Shown: piece after piece, positions 1 through 6,332 of the stretch
How the letters are laid out: each line of letters begins with the position of its first letter
How positions within the stretch are numbered: position 1 is the first letter of the stretch
Origin: CAZHUN01 sp043801115
GTDB taxonomy: Archaea > Iainarchaeota > Iainarchaeia > Iainarchaeales > UBA10191
DNA length: 15,207 bases
NCBI GenBank assembly: GCA_043801115.1
Contig: JAZDMJ010000004.1
Span: 1 to 15,207, forward strand
Direction: 5' to 3'
Program-made: the position numbers and the translations under genes
Notes under the pieces: generated by a model
Seen by the model: the letters and a program-made list of their open reading frames with translations, nothing else
Told to the model about the DNA's origin: nothing
Databases searched by the model: none

Positions 1-3
1 GGA

Positions 4-1956
4 ATGTCGGGCCACGACCACGCGCAAATGCTCCGCGAGCAGGAATTCAGCTCCTTGAAGCGCAAGGTTTCCGTTTCCCTCGTCCTCGCCTTTGTTGCCG
101 TGCTCGTTTCCATGTTCGGAATGGAACTTCCCTTCCAGTCCTGGATTTTGTTCCTCCTCTCCACTCCCGTCCAGTTTTGGGCGGGCAGACAGTTTTACGA
201 CGGCACGATTTCGGGACTGAAAACGAAAAGCGCGAACATGGATACTTTGATAGCAGTCGGAACCAGCGCGGCCTACTTGTATTCCATTGCGCATTTGCTC
301 GGCCTCGTTTCCGAGCAGTACTTCGAAATCGGCGCCGTATTGATTGCGCTTGTATTGCTGGGAAAACTGCTGGAAGAAAGAGCGAAGGGAAACGCGAGCG
401 CGGCCATCCGCCGGCTCTTGGACCTTTCCCCGAAAACCGCGATTAGGATTCTGGATTTCGGAAAAAAATCCGAGCGCGAAGAAGTCGTCGAGCTTTCGCA
501 AGTGCAAGTGGGAGACTTTTTGCGCGTGCGTCCGGGGGAAAAGATTCCCGTCGACGGCGTGGTCGTGTTCGGAAACTCTTCCGTGGACGAGAGCATGCTG
601 ACGGGGGAAAGCATTCCAGTCGAAAAATCCAAAGGGAGCAAAGTGTTCGGCGCGACGTTGAACAAGCACGGTATGCTCGTTTTGAGGGCGCAAAAAGTGG
701 GAAAAGACACAGTGCTTTCGCAAATCGTGAAAATGGTTTCCGAAGCGCAGGGCTCGCGCGCTCCCATCCAGCGCTTTGCGGATTCCGTTTCTTCCTGGTT
801 TGTTCCCGCCGTGCTCTTGATTGCGCTGTTCACATTTTTGGCCTGGCTTTTCCTGGGCGCCATTTTCTCTTTCGCCCTCATCGCTGCCGTTGGAGTGCTC
901 GTGATTGCGTGCCCATGCGCGCTGGGCCTTGCGACCCCCACTGCGATTATGGTGGGTACGGGAAAGGGAGCGGAAAACGGAATTTTGATTCGCAGCGCGG
1001 AAGCGCTGGAAAAGTCGGAAAAAATCGACACAGTCATATTCGACAAGACGGGAACTTTAACTGTGGGAAAGCCCGTCGTTACAGACATTGTTTCCCTTTC
1101 TTCAATTTCGGATTCCAAAATTTTGCAGCTAGCGGCCTCGTTGGAAAAGCCTTCCGAGCACCCGCTCGCCGAAGCGATTGTCTTGAAGGCGAAGAGTGCG
1201 CGCGTTTCGTTTCCCCCAGTCTCCGCGTTCAAGGCCGAAGCGGGCAAAGGGGTTTTTGGAACAATTGCGGGAAAAAAATATTTTGTCGGCTCTCCGAAAT
1301 CGTTTTCGGAAATTTCGCAAGCGATTGAATTGGAATCTCAGGGAAAGACTGTAATGGTTCTCGCGCTGGCCGGCAACCCGATTGGACTGATTGCCGTCGC
1401 AGACACGTTAAAGCCCGAAGCGAAGCAGGCAATTTTGGAATTAAAAAAAATGAACATTGTTTCCTTCCTGCTCACGGGAGACAACGAGCGCACGGCCCGC
1501 GCCATCGCTTCGCAGGCCGGAATCGAGAATGTTTTCGCCAACGTGCTTCCCTCCCAAAAGGCCGAAAAAGTGAAAGAACTCCAATTGCTGGGAAAAAAAG
1601 TGGCCATGGTGGGAGACGGCATCAACGACGCTCCCGCGCTCGCACAAAGCGATGTCGGCATTGCCATGGGTTCTGGAACGGATGTTGCGATGGAATCCGG
1701 ACAGATTGTGTTGATGAAGAGCGACGTTCGCGACGTCGTGCGCGCGTTGAAATTGGGCCGTTCCACGATGCGCAAAATCAAGCAGAATTTGTTTTGGGCG
1801 CTGTTTTACAATGTAGTGGGAATTCCGGTTGCGGCCGGAGTCCTATTCCCGTTTACGGGTTGGACGCTTTCTCCCGCCCTCGCGGGAGGCGCGATGGCCA
1901 TGTCGAGCGTGAGCGTTGTTTCGAATTCGCTGCTGTTGAAGCGGGCCAAGATTTAA
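4..1956 (+). CDS. copA: Cu+ exporting P1B-type ATPase (CopA), probably 5'-partial
   Basis: Pumps Cu+ (possibly Ag+) out of the cytoplasm using ATP. Visible motifs: TGES actuator motif at residues 200-203, CPC metal site 303-305 in the sixth helix, phosphorylated Asp347 in DKTGTLT, HP motif at His386 in the nucleotide domain, and the GDGINDAP hinge near 537-544. YN at 602-603 and MxxSS at 631-635 in the last two helices are the P1B-1 (Cu+) signature. No HMA-type CxxC metal-binding domain precedes the first helix, and the frame stays open to base 1, so the ATG at 4 may be internal (residues HDHA follow directly, as in the linker after an HMA domain in homologues). The gene is convergent with the ArsR operon 112 nt downstream. 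Family and metal class are secure; the true start is not visible. Confidence 0.95.
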   Translation: MSGHDHAQMLREQEFSSLKRKVSVSLVLAFVAVLVSMFGMELPFQSWILFLLSTPVQFWAGRQFYDGTISGLKTKSANMDTLIAVGTSAAYLYSIAHLLGLVSEQYFEIGAVLIALVLLGKLLEERAKGNASAAIRRLLDLSPKTAIRILDFGKKSEREEVVELSQVQVGDFLRVRPGEKIPVDGVVVFGNSSVDESMLTGESIPVEKSKGSKVFGATLNKHGMLVLRAQKVGKDTVLSQIVKMVSEAQGSRAPIQRFADSVSSWFVPAVLLIALFTFLAWLFLGAIFSFALIAAVGVLVIACPCALGLATPTAIMVGTGKGAENGILIRSAEALEKSEKIDTVIFDKTGTLTVGKPVVTDIVSLSSISDSKILQLAASLEKPSEHPLAEAIVLKAKSARVSFPPVSAFKAEAGKGVFGTIAGKKYFVGSPKSFSEISQAIELESQGKTVMVLALAGNPIGLIAVADTLKPEAKQAILELKKMNIVSFLLTGDNERTARAIASQAGIENVFANVLPSQKAEKVKELQLLGKKVAMVGDGINDAPALAQSDVGIAMGSGTDVAMESGQIVLMKSDVRDVVRALKLGRSTMRKIKQNLFWALFYNVVGIPVAAGVLFPFTGWTLSPALAGGAMAMSSVSVVSNSLLLKRAKI

Positions 1957-1966
1957 TTTTCAAGCA

Positions 1967-1984
1967 GGGAAATGAAGATTTCCC
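1967..1984 (+). terminator. Perfect 7-bp hairpin just after copA
   Basis: GGGAAAT, loop GAAG, ATTTCCC, beginning 11 nt after the copA stop. No T-run follows, so a transcription-end role is a guess; it could equally stabilise the 3' end of the mRNA. The rest of 1957-2068 shows nothing recognisable. Confidence 0.3.
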
Positions 1985-2068
1985 CCAAACAATCTCTAGT
2001 TCAAGGCACGTTTGCAGGGTTTTGATAGGAAGTTGCCAGAGAGAAAGATGGCCGGTGGAAATTTTTCA

Positions 2069-2608
2069 TTACTTTTGTTTGAATACGAGCCCATAATGAT
2101 AAGGTGGCAGATTGTATTTCTTGTATAAAACTAGTCTTGACTTTTTTGCCCATTCGATTATTTGTTCTGGTTTTGGTCTAATGTCCATTGACGGCCCTCT
2201 TGGAGTGCTTGGGTCATAGTTCCAATGGATTACGGCAACAGTTCCATTTTTGGTTGTGATTCGCTGGGCTTCCTTTAGCAAGCTAACTGGGTTTTCACAG
2301 TGCAAGATATTGAATAATAGGACGTGTTGGACAGAACTGTTTTTCAGACCCGTGCCTTGTTTCGAAACATCTCTCTTGATTGCTTTAATGTTTTTTAACT
2401 TTTTTTGTTCAGCCATTGTTTTCAAGTGTTTAACCAATTCTGGCTCAATTTCAAGTGCAAAAACAGTTCCACTGGTTCTTTTGGCTGCAGGAATTGTAAA
2501 GGTTCCGTAGCCACTGCCAATATCGACAATATTGCCCTCGCTTATACTCAACGTTTCGAGAATAGCTTGAGGTTTGAAGAACGATTTCCACCTGCATTTG
2601 GTGGGCAT
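2069..2608 (-). CDS. Class I SAM-dependent methyltransferase, last gene of the ArsR operon
   Basis: Rossmann-type methyltransferase of 179 aa from the ATG. Motif I is VDIGSGYGTFTIP at residues 28-40, the acidic end of strand 2 is in ALEIEPE, and HWNYDPSTPRGP followed by IRPKPEQ is typical of one archaeal/bacterial methyltransferase family. The substrate is unknown. From memory, relatives start a little earlier with a conserved RESGMP motif. Here the codons just upstream of the ATG read IPKYRESG in frame, back to an ATT at 2632 and a stop beyond it. GGGTGA at 2638-2643 sits 5 nt before that ATT, so initiation at ATT (187 aa) is a serious alternative. It is the fourth gene after arsR, the Met-rich membrane protein and dsrE, 29 nt from the end of dsrE. 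The context suggests a role with metal, metalloid or sulfur compounds; this is inference. Confidence 0.85.
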   Translation of the reverse strand: MPTKCRWKSFFKPQAILETLSISEGNIVDIGSGYGTFTIPAAKRTSGTVFALEIEPELVKHLKTMAEQKKLKNIKAIKRDVSKQGTGLKNSSVQHVLLFNILHCENPVSLLKEAQRITTKNGTVAVIHWNYDPSTPRGPSMDIRPKPEQIIEWAKKSRLVLYKKYNLPPYHYGLVFKQK

Positions 2609-2637
2609 TCCGCTTTCGCGATATTTTGGAATTCAAA

Positions 2638-2961
2638 TCACCCAAAAGACAGTATTTTGTCAGATTCTTCAACTATTTTGAGCAAGTCTTTCATTGTCGA
2701 AATAGGGCAGACTTTGCTGCTCTTTTTTTGCCGAGTTTCTAAGCAGGTTCCGCAGGCAAGAATTGTGCCCTTGTTTGAAGTAAAGGATTCGATTTGTTCT
2801 TTTACATCAAATTTTTCATCAGGGATTTCTTCGGCTTCGACTCCATTATTGATTAAGAAAAATTTTACTTCATGACCTGCTTTCAATGCTGTTACTCCAA
2901 ATCTGAACGCATTCCAAACGATTTCTGGTTTGTTTGTGCCTAAGACTATTCCAAACTTCAT
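2638..2961 (-). CDS. DsrE/DsrF-like small sulfur-relay protein
   Basis: A 107-aa single-domain protein: N-terminal beta strand KFGIVLGTN, a VKFFLINNGV strand in the middle, and ACGTCLETR with Cys70 and Cys73, plus Cys85 in VCP. The DsrE family carries persulfides or binds thiols through such cysteines; this architecture matches the short stand-alone archaeal members rather than a full DsrEFH complex. The ATG overlaps the stop of the membrane protein by 4 nt (ATGA) and is preceded by AAGGTGG, a good ribosome site. Its job here may be trapping or transferring sulfur, or binding a soft metal, alongside the ArsR sensor; that is inferred from context only. Confidence 0.85.
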   Translation of the reverse strand: MKFGIVLGTNKPEIVWNAFRFGVTALKAGHEVKFFLINNGVEAEEIPDEKFDVKEQIESFTSNKGTILACGTCLETRQKKSSKVCPISTMKDLLKIVEESDKILSFG

Positions 2962-3455
2962 TTTTTGCCACCTTTATCCGTGTTTTTCGACAACTTTATT
3001 ATCCACAAATAAGCCAAGATTATCAATCCAATTAATAGTATAACAAAAAGAATATTCAAGAAGCTCCAATACCCGTAATATCCTCCATTCCAAACATTTC
3101 CCATTTGTCCGCCCATCATCATTGGCATCATTCCCATCATGCTTCCAAAACCCATTATTCCATTTGATTCTCCGCAGTATAAGTTTCTTGCCAAATTAAT
3201 ATGGAATTGCTTTTCAGCATCAGAACCTTCTTGAAGTTCCATCATTTGATGCATAAGCTCGTGGGCTTCCCCAGGATGCATTTGCTCCATGTAATATTCT
3301 CCAATGATTTCCAATTGAGAATCTGACAAACTTTTGCAGTCAGCCCCCGAATTAACCAAAGTTTTGGTTTCATTGATTTCTTGCTCTGTGATTGCACTAG
3401 CTAGACTAAAAATTAGCAATAAAGCCACAATCAAAACAGCAAACGATTTTATCAT
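2958..3455 (-). CDS. Secreted, membrane-anchored Met/His-rich protein
   Basis: 165 aa. Residues 1-21 form a signal peptide (MIKS, hydrophobic run, then ASA before ITEQ). The ectodomain has Cys40 and Cys94, which could pair, and a stretch with M56, M59, H60, H65, M68, H69, M71 and M72. Residues 101-118 hold nine Met among Gly, resembling Cu(I)/Ag(I)-binding Met motifs. A transmembrane helix at about 131-154 and a Lys-rich tail give N-out/C-in topology. Function is not established. An outer-face copper (or other soft metal) binder fits the Met/His content, the nearby copA and the ArsR regulator. AGGCGGT precedes the ATG, which overlaps the arsR stop by 4 nt. Confidence 0.8.
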   Translation of the reverse strand: MIKSFAVLIVALLLIFSLASAITEQEINETKTLVNSGADCKSLSDSQLEIIGEYYMEQMHPGEAHELMHQMMELQEGSDAEKQFHINLARNLYCGESNGIMGFGSMMGMMPMMMGGQMGNVWNGGYYGYWSFLNILFVILLIGLIILAYLWIIKLSKNTDKGGKK

Positions 3456-3772
3456 TTGACCGCCTTGGCAATTTTTTGCCTGTTTTTAAGTTGCGATAAA
3501 AGAACGTTTCGAATAAGGTTGCAGGCTTTAACCATTTTTGGATAGGCTATTTTGTAGTAAAGAGTTGTTCCATCTCTCCTGCTTTTAACCACGCCTTTTT
3601 GTCTCAGAATTGCCAAGTGCTGTGAAAGATTGGCTTGCCTAATTCCTGCTTGTTTAGCAAGTGCAGAAACGGATTTTTCGCCATCTCCAAGCAAGTAAAG
3701 TATTTTCAAACGCTTTCCATCAGCCAAAGTCTTGCAGAGCTCGGCATGCAAATCAAACAAATCACTATTCAT
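3452..3772 (-). CDS. ArsR/SmtB-family transcriptional regulator
   Basis: 106-aa winged-helix repressor. ELCKTLADGKRLKIL (11-25) is the usual start of the fold; recognition helix about 45-58 (RQANLSQHLAILRQ), wing about 64-75 (SRRDGTTLYYKI). Classic ArsR binds As(III) through an ELCVCD cysteine pair in helix 3; that motif is absent here, and only Cys13 and Cys84 remain, so the inducer cannot be read off. First gene of a four-gene operon. A perfect inverted repeat spans its start codon and a TATA-like box sits about 27 nt upstream, so autorepression of a leaderless transcript is likely. The small size and tight overlap with the next gene support the start. Confidence 0.93.
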   Translation of the reverse strand: MNSDLFDLHAELCKTLADGKRLKILYLLGDGEKSVSALAKQAGIRQANLSQHLAILRQKGVVKSRRDGTTLYYKIAYPKMVKACNLIRNVLLSQLKNRQKIAKAVK

Positions 3773-3805
3773 ATATTCAAATATATGAATATAAAGATAT
3801 AAAAA
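3767..3805 (-). promoter_or_regulatory. arsR promoter with palindromic operator over the start codon
   Basis: On the minus strand GG-TTTTTATATC (3796-3807) is a BRE/TATA-like box whose centre (~3799) lies 27 nt before the arsR ATG at 3772. Between them is a perfect dyad: ATTCATATAT (3767-3776), spacer TCAA, ATATATGAAT (3781-3790). A second overlapping dyad, ATATTCA (3773-3779) N6 TGAATAT (3786-3792), resembles known ArsR/SmtB sites. A repressor bound here would cover the predicted start site. Confidence 0.75.
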
Positions 3806-3892
3806 CCTGCCTCCATTTTAACGCTTGTTCAAAGCATAAAATTCCTATTCTCCTCTTTCCTGCTTTTCAGTTTGTGTTACTCATTTTCAATG

Positions 3893-3923
3893 GGTGACCA
3901 CACTATGTGGTTTTGTAGTCACC
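3893..3923. repeat. Stem-loop: nested inverted repeats
   Basis: GGTGAC (3893-3898) pairs with GTCACC (3918-3923); inside it CACA (3899-3902) pairs with TGTG (3906-3909) around a CTA loop, leaving a one-sided bulge. No T-run follows on either strand. It could be a recombination or protein-binding site, or a leftover of an element end; role unknown. Confidence 0.45.
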
Positions 3924-3997
3924 TTTGCTTGAGCTCTTTGCGGAGCGGATTAGACTTAGGATTTCGTTTCTTTTTATCAGCCTAACTGGGCAAAGCC

Positions 3998-4046
3998 TTT
4001 TAAAGCAATATATCCATTATTATGGATATGTCCATTATTGTGGATA
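3998..4046 (+). promoter_or_regulatory. AbiE-like operon promoter with two adjacent 18-bp palindrome-like repeats
   Basis: TATA-like TTTTAAAG lies at 3998-4005. Directly downstream are TATCCATTATTATGGATA (4011-4028, 7-bp arms, TATT spacer) and TGTCCATTATTGTGGATA (4029-4046), 16 of 18 identical and with no gap. The start site predicted about 27 nt after the TATA centre falls at their junction. Known AbiEi antitoxins repress their own operon by binding inverted repeats in the promoter, so these are good operator candidates. Confidence 0.65.
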
Positions 4047-4058
4047 GGTAGTGGTTTT

Positions 4059-4664
4059 GTGTTGGATTTGGCTTCTGCGAAAAAGATGGTGATAGTTCAT
4101 TACTTGCTGGAGAAAGGCGCTAGCTCGCAGTATCAGGCAAAGAAGAATTTGAAGCTTGGAATGAGCACTGTCAACCAGACTTTCAATTTTTTGGAAGAAA
4201 AAGAAGTGCTCAAGAAAGAAAATGGAAAGTATGTAGTTGTTGAGCCAGTTTCCCTGCTGGAATTGGTGGCATTTTTTCGCAACATGAATTCATTGAAAGT
4301 TTTGGAAGTTTCGACTTCTTTGGAAAAGGAGCAGGTTTTGAAATTGTTGCCGAAAACTGTTGTTTTTTGTTTGGAAACTGCTTTGGAACAGTATTCCAAT
4401 TATTATAAGTCGAACAAGGTTTGCTTTTATGCGGGCGAAAAAGCAAGTTCTGCTTTAAAGCCAAAGCTTGCTGTTTTTCCCGGAACAAAGACGCAAGTGG
4501 TTGCATTTAAGCAAAAGCCCAAATTTTTGTCAAATCAGATTTTTAAAGACAAGGCAGGCTTGCGGTTTACGGAAAAGATTCAAACCGTTATCGACTTGTA
4601 TTGCGACAAAAAAGGAAATGAAGCGGAAGCGCTTGTCAATGCTTTGTGGGGCAAGAAAACATGA
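4059..4664 (+). CDS. AbiEi-like antitoxin / winged-helix autorepressor
   Basis: About 201 aa from a GTG start (LDLASAKKMVIVHYLLEKG follows). Residues ~1-65 look like a winged helix: QYQAKKNLKLGMSTVNQTF as helix-turn-helix, then a KENGKYVVVEP wing. The rest resembles the AbiEi C-terminal domain: CLETALEQYSNYYKS, and a terminal TEKIQTVIDLYCDKKGNEAE like the VQ-xx-LDL-xx-G-xxAxx-L ending of that family. In type IV systems AbiEi represses the operon and counteracts the AbiEii nucleotidyltransferase. Start choice: an in-frame TTG at 4038 would lie inside the second operator repeat, so GTG 4059 is preferred, without strong SD support. Its stop overlaps the ATG of the next gene (ATGA). More A+T-rich than the scpA side. 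Family call is moderate because no search was possible. Confidence 0.75.
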   Translation: MLDLASAKKMVIVHYLLEKGASSQYQAKKNLKLGMSTVNQTFNFLEEKEVLKKENGKYVVVEPVSLLELVAFFRNMNSLKVLEVSTSLEKEQVLKLLPKTVVFCLETALEQYSNYYKSNKVCFYAGEKASSALKPKLAVFPGTKTQVVAFKQKPKFLSNQIFKDKAGLRFTEKIQTVIDLYCDKKGNEAEALVNALWGKKT

Positions 4665-5341
4665 ACGAAGCAGCAGACTTGTCGAGAGACTATTTGAAGA
4701 AGTTTTTGAAGTTTGCAGAGCCTGCGTTGGGTTATTTTCCAGTTGTTTTGGGCGGCTGGGCTGTTTTTGCTTTTACGCACGTTGAACAATCAGTTGACGC
4801 AGACGTTTTGTTGAAATCAAAAAAAGACATTGAAAAGCTGAAGCCTTTCTTTGAGGAAAACGGATTCGAAATCAATGATGATAATCCTGATGCAATCAGT
4901 TTTGAAAAGAGCCTTGAAGAACCGCAAGAGCTTGGCGGCATAAAAATTGAAAGCATTATTTTTGATTTAATCACTTCAAAAGAATCAAACCAATTGCATG
5001 AAAACAAGATGGTTGAAATTCCTTGGAAGCTGGCATTTCAGTACAACGAGAAACTTTCGGTTGATGAACAGAAGATGCTTGTCCCGTCTCCTGAATTGTT
5101 GCTCGTTTACAAAGTCAAAGCTTTTATGGATAGGAAATATGATAAATTCAAGTTTTTGGAGCACATGGCGCACAAGAAGGTTTGGGCTTCAAGAAAAGAC
5201 TTCAAGATTGAAAAAGACAAGCGCGACATCAAAAATCTGCTGGCAACAGGAAAAGTCAATCCTGAAAAACTGGATCAAATCCTGAAGAAAACGCGATTCA
5301 AAGAAAAATATGATGATGCTATAAAAGAGGTTTTGAAATGA
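4661..5341 (+). CDS. AbiEii-like nucleotidyltransferase (candidate toxin)
   Basis: 226 aa from the ATG that overlaps the antitoxin stop by 4 nt; an ATG at 4646 would give five more residues but the overlap start is more natural. The nucleotidyltransferase signature is present: GGWA at residues 31-34, then SVDADV with Asp46 and Asp48 as the metal-binding pair. C-terminal helices carry KVKAFMDRK and KIEKDKRDIKNLL, matching the Lys/Asp-rich second half of AbiEii/AbiGii-type proteins. AbiEii-family enzymes attach nucleotides to tRNA or another target and stop growth; whether this one does is inferred from family and the preceding antitoxin-like gene. An antitoxin-independent nucleotidyltransferase of the same fold is the main alternative. 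Confidence 0.8.
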   Translation: MNEAADLSRDYLKKFLKFAEPALGYFPVVLGGWAVFAFTHVEQSVDADVLLKSKKDIEKLKPFFEENGFEINDDNPDAISFEKSLEEPQELGGIKIESIIFDLITSKESNQLHENKMVEIPWKLAFQYNEKLSVDEQKMLVPSPELLLVYKVKAFMDRKYDKFKFLEHMAHKKVWASRKDFKIEKDKRDIKNLLATGKVNPEKLDQILKKTRFKEKYDDAIKEVLK

Positions 5342-5511
5342 GGAAATATTTGAAAGGGCAGAAAGTAAAGTGCTTGAAATGCGGTGAGACAATTGAAGGA
5401 GATTTGCATGGCACATTCATTTCTTGCAAATGCGGAGCAACATCAATCGACCAAGACAAATACTTGTGCAGAATATGCGGCGACGAAAAAGACTACAAAT
5501 TAATTCGCTAA
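5338..5511 (+). CDS. 57-aa zinc-ribbon protein, third gene of the AbiE-like operon
   Basis: Small ORF whose ATG overlaps the stop of the nucleotidyltransferase by 4 nt, with GAGGT 6 nt before it. It has three cysteine pairs: Cys12-x2-Cys15, Cys30-x-Cys32 and Cys44-x2-Cys47, so it should bind one or two zinc ions. The layout (KVKCLKCGETIE, then ISCKCGATSID, then KYLCRICGD) resembles a small uncharacterised zinc-ribbon family that, as I recall it, has a similar CxxC and CxCG core; the third pair may be an extension. Its stop overlaps the scpA stop (opposite strand) by 4 nt. Function unknown: co-translation with the toxin suggests a toxin modulator, a third partner or a DNA/RNA-binding cofactor. 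Confidence 0.8.
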   Translation: MRKYLKGQKVKCLKCGETIEGDLHGTFISCKCGATSIDQDKYLCRICGDEKDYKLIR

Positions 5512-6227
5512 ATGTTGTTCAAGCTGATAAATATTTCCCCGAACCATTCGTCCTGCCACGCGTTGATTTTTCCCTTGTTGGTTAAAAACAGCAGGGCGAT
5601 GAACGAGTCCACGATTTTGGGCACGGGCTTTCCCAGCGTGATGCTCGAAAACCTGCACAGTCCCGTAGAGTCCAAGTTGTTGGCGATGGCTTTCAATACT
5701 TCTTCTTGCGCGGCTTCGATGTCCAAAGTGGTTGCGGGAATCATGAAATCAATATTCTTCAAGCTCTTTCCCAGCAAATCCTTTCGCTTGGACTTTTGCA
5801 AAATCGTTTCAATTCCCGCAACGAGTTCTTCGAGCGAAACTTTTCCCTCTCTCAACATGCGCGGCTGGCGCAGTTCGGGAATAAAAGGGTCGAACAATCT
5901 TTGCTGTCCATTCTCCAGCTGCGCTTCGGCCAGTTCTTCCAATTCTTCAATGCTGGCAATGTGCAGTTTTTTGGCCTTGAATTTCAACAAGATTGCGGAA
6001 GCGAGAATCGCGTTCGCCGGAAGGCGCAGATTTTCCTGCTCTAGTGCTCGGATTTTTTGCAAGTACTTTTCGGCGAGTTCTGAAATGTCGATGCTCCACG
6101 GGTCCATTTGCTCGGTTTTGATCAAGTCAATGAGAATGGTTTTCCAGTCGGGAACGTGAATCAGTTCGACCAAATCGACGGGCTCCGAGAATTGGGCCTC
6201 GGACGGGGAGTTTTCCGACAGCATCAT
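5508..6227 (-). CDS. scpA: Segregation and condensation protein A (ScpA kleisin)
   Basis: 239-aa kleisin that bridges the heads of an SMC dimer in chromosome condensation and segregation. The N-terminal region (VDLVELIHVPDWKTILIDL, then DPWSIDISELAEKYL) matches the ScpA SMC-neck-binding helices; LRLPANAILASAILLKFKAK follows, then an acidic linker and a C-terminal winged helix (about 170-239, ending WFGEIFISL) for the second SMC head. Length is normal for the family. No smc or scpB gene is in view. Start: tandem ATG codons at 6227 and 6224, with TTTTAAA (6256-6262, minus-strand TATA-like) about 32 nt upstream, so a very short leader. It is convergent with the zinc-ribbon gene and divergent from the KaiC-like gene. 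Confidence 0.92.
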   Translation of the reverse strand: MMLSENSPSEAQFSEPVDLVELIHVPDWKTILIDLIKTEQMDPWSIDISELAEKYLQKIRALEQENLRLPANAILASAILLKFKAKKLHIASIEELEELAEAQLENGQQRLFDPFIPELRQPRMLREGKVSLEELVAGIETILQKSKRKDLLGKSLKNIDFMIPATTLDIEAAQEEVLKAIANNLDSTGLCRFSSITLGKPVPKIVDSFIALLFLTNKGKINAWQDEWFGEIFISLNNI

Positions 6228-6255
6228 AACGGCGCTAAGGTAATGCTTCGGCCCC

Positions 6256-6308
6256 TTTTAAACCCTTGCTTTTCGCCTTTCGAGCCGTTTTTTGCGCAAG
6301 TCTTAAAT
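6256..6308. promoter_or_regulatory. Divergent promoters of scpA and the KaiC-like gene
   Basis: TTTTAAA at 6256-6262, in GGTTTAAAAGG on the minus strand, serves scpA. TTAAAT at 6303-6308 is centred about 27 nt before the ATG at 6333 and would give a leaderless KaiC-like transcript. Confidence 0.55.
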
Positions 6309-6332
6309 CCCAGAAACGGCATTTTTCGCTAC

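Larger units (their letters stand above)
3773..4058. other. Divergent intergenic region between the ArsR and AbiE-like operons
   Basis: The 286 bp without a gene hold the arsR promoter at the left end, the AbiE-like promoter and repeats at the right end, and a stem-loop in the middle (3893-3923). No tRNA or convincing small gene is visible. On the minus strand 3919-3981 reads as a 20-codon Lys/Arg-rich run without a start codon, possibly the scar of a lost gene. Confidence 0.5.

Noticed and set aside
273..1247. 324-aa ORF on the minus strand inside copA
   Set aside because: Shadow of copA in another frame; Ser/Thr-rich translation with no protein features, while copA has all its motifs.
3941..3966. 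Stretch resembling the D-arm/anticodon part of tRNA-Leu (CTTAGGA loop)
   Set aside because: The would-be anticodon stem does not pair, and no T arm or acceptor stem is present.
3919..3981. Minus-strand run of 20 Lys/Arg-rich codons ending in TGA
   Set aside because: No start codon and a stop just upstream in the same frame; too short to call a gene remnant with confidence.
3767..4046. CRISPR or transposon-end interpretation of the repeats
   Set aside because: Only two adjacent 18-bp units with no spacers and no transposase; they sit in promoters, so operators explain them better.
6108..6332. Longer KaiC-like start
   Set aside because: The extra codons cover the scpA gene and both promoters; the conserved family start is at 6333.
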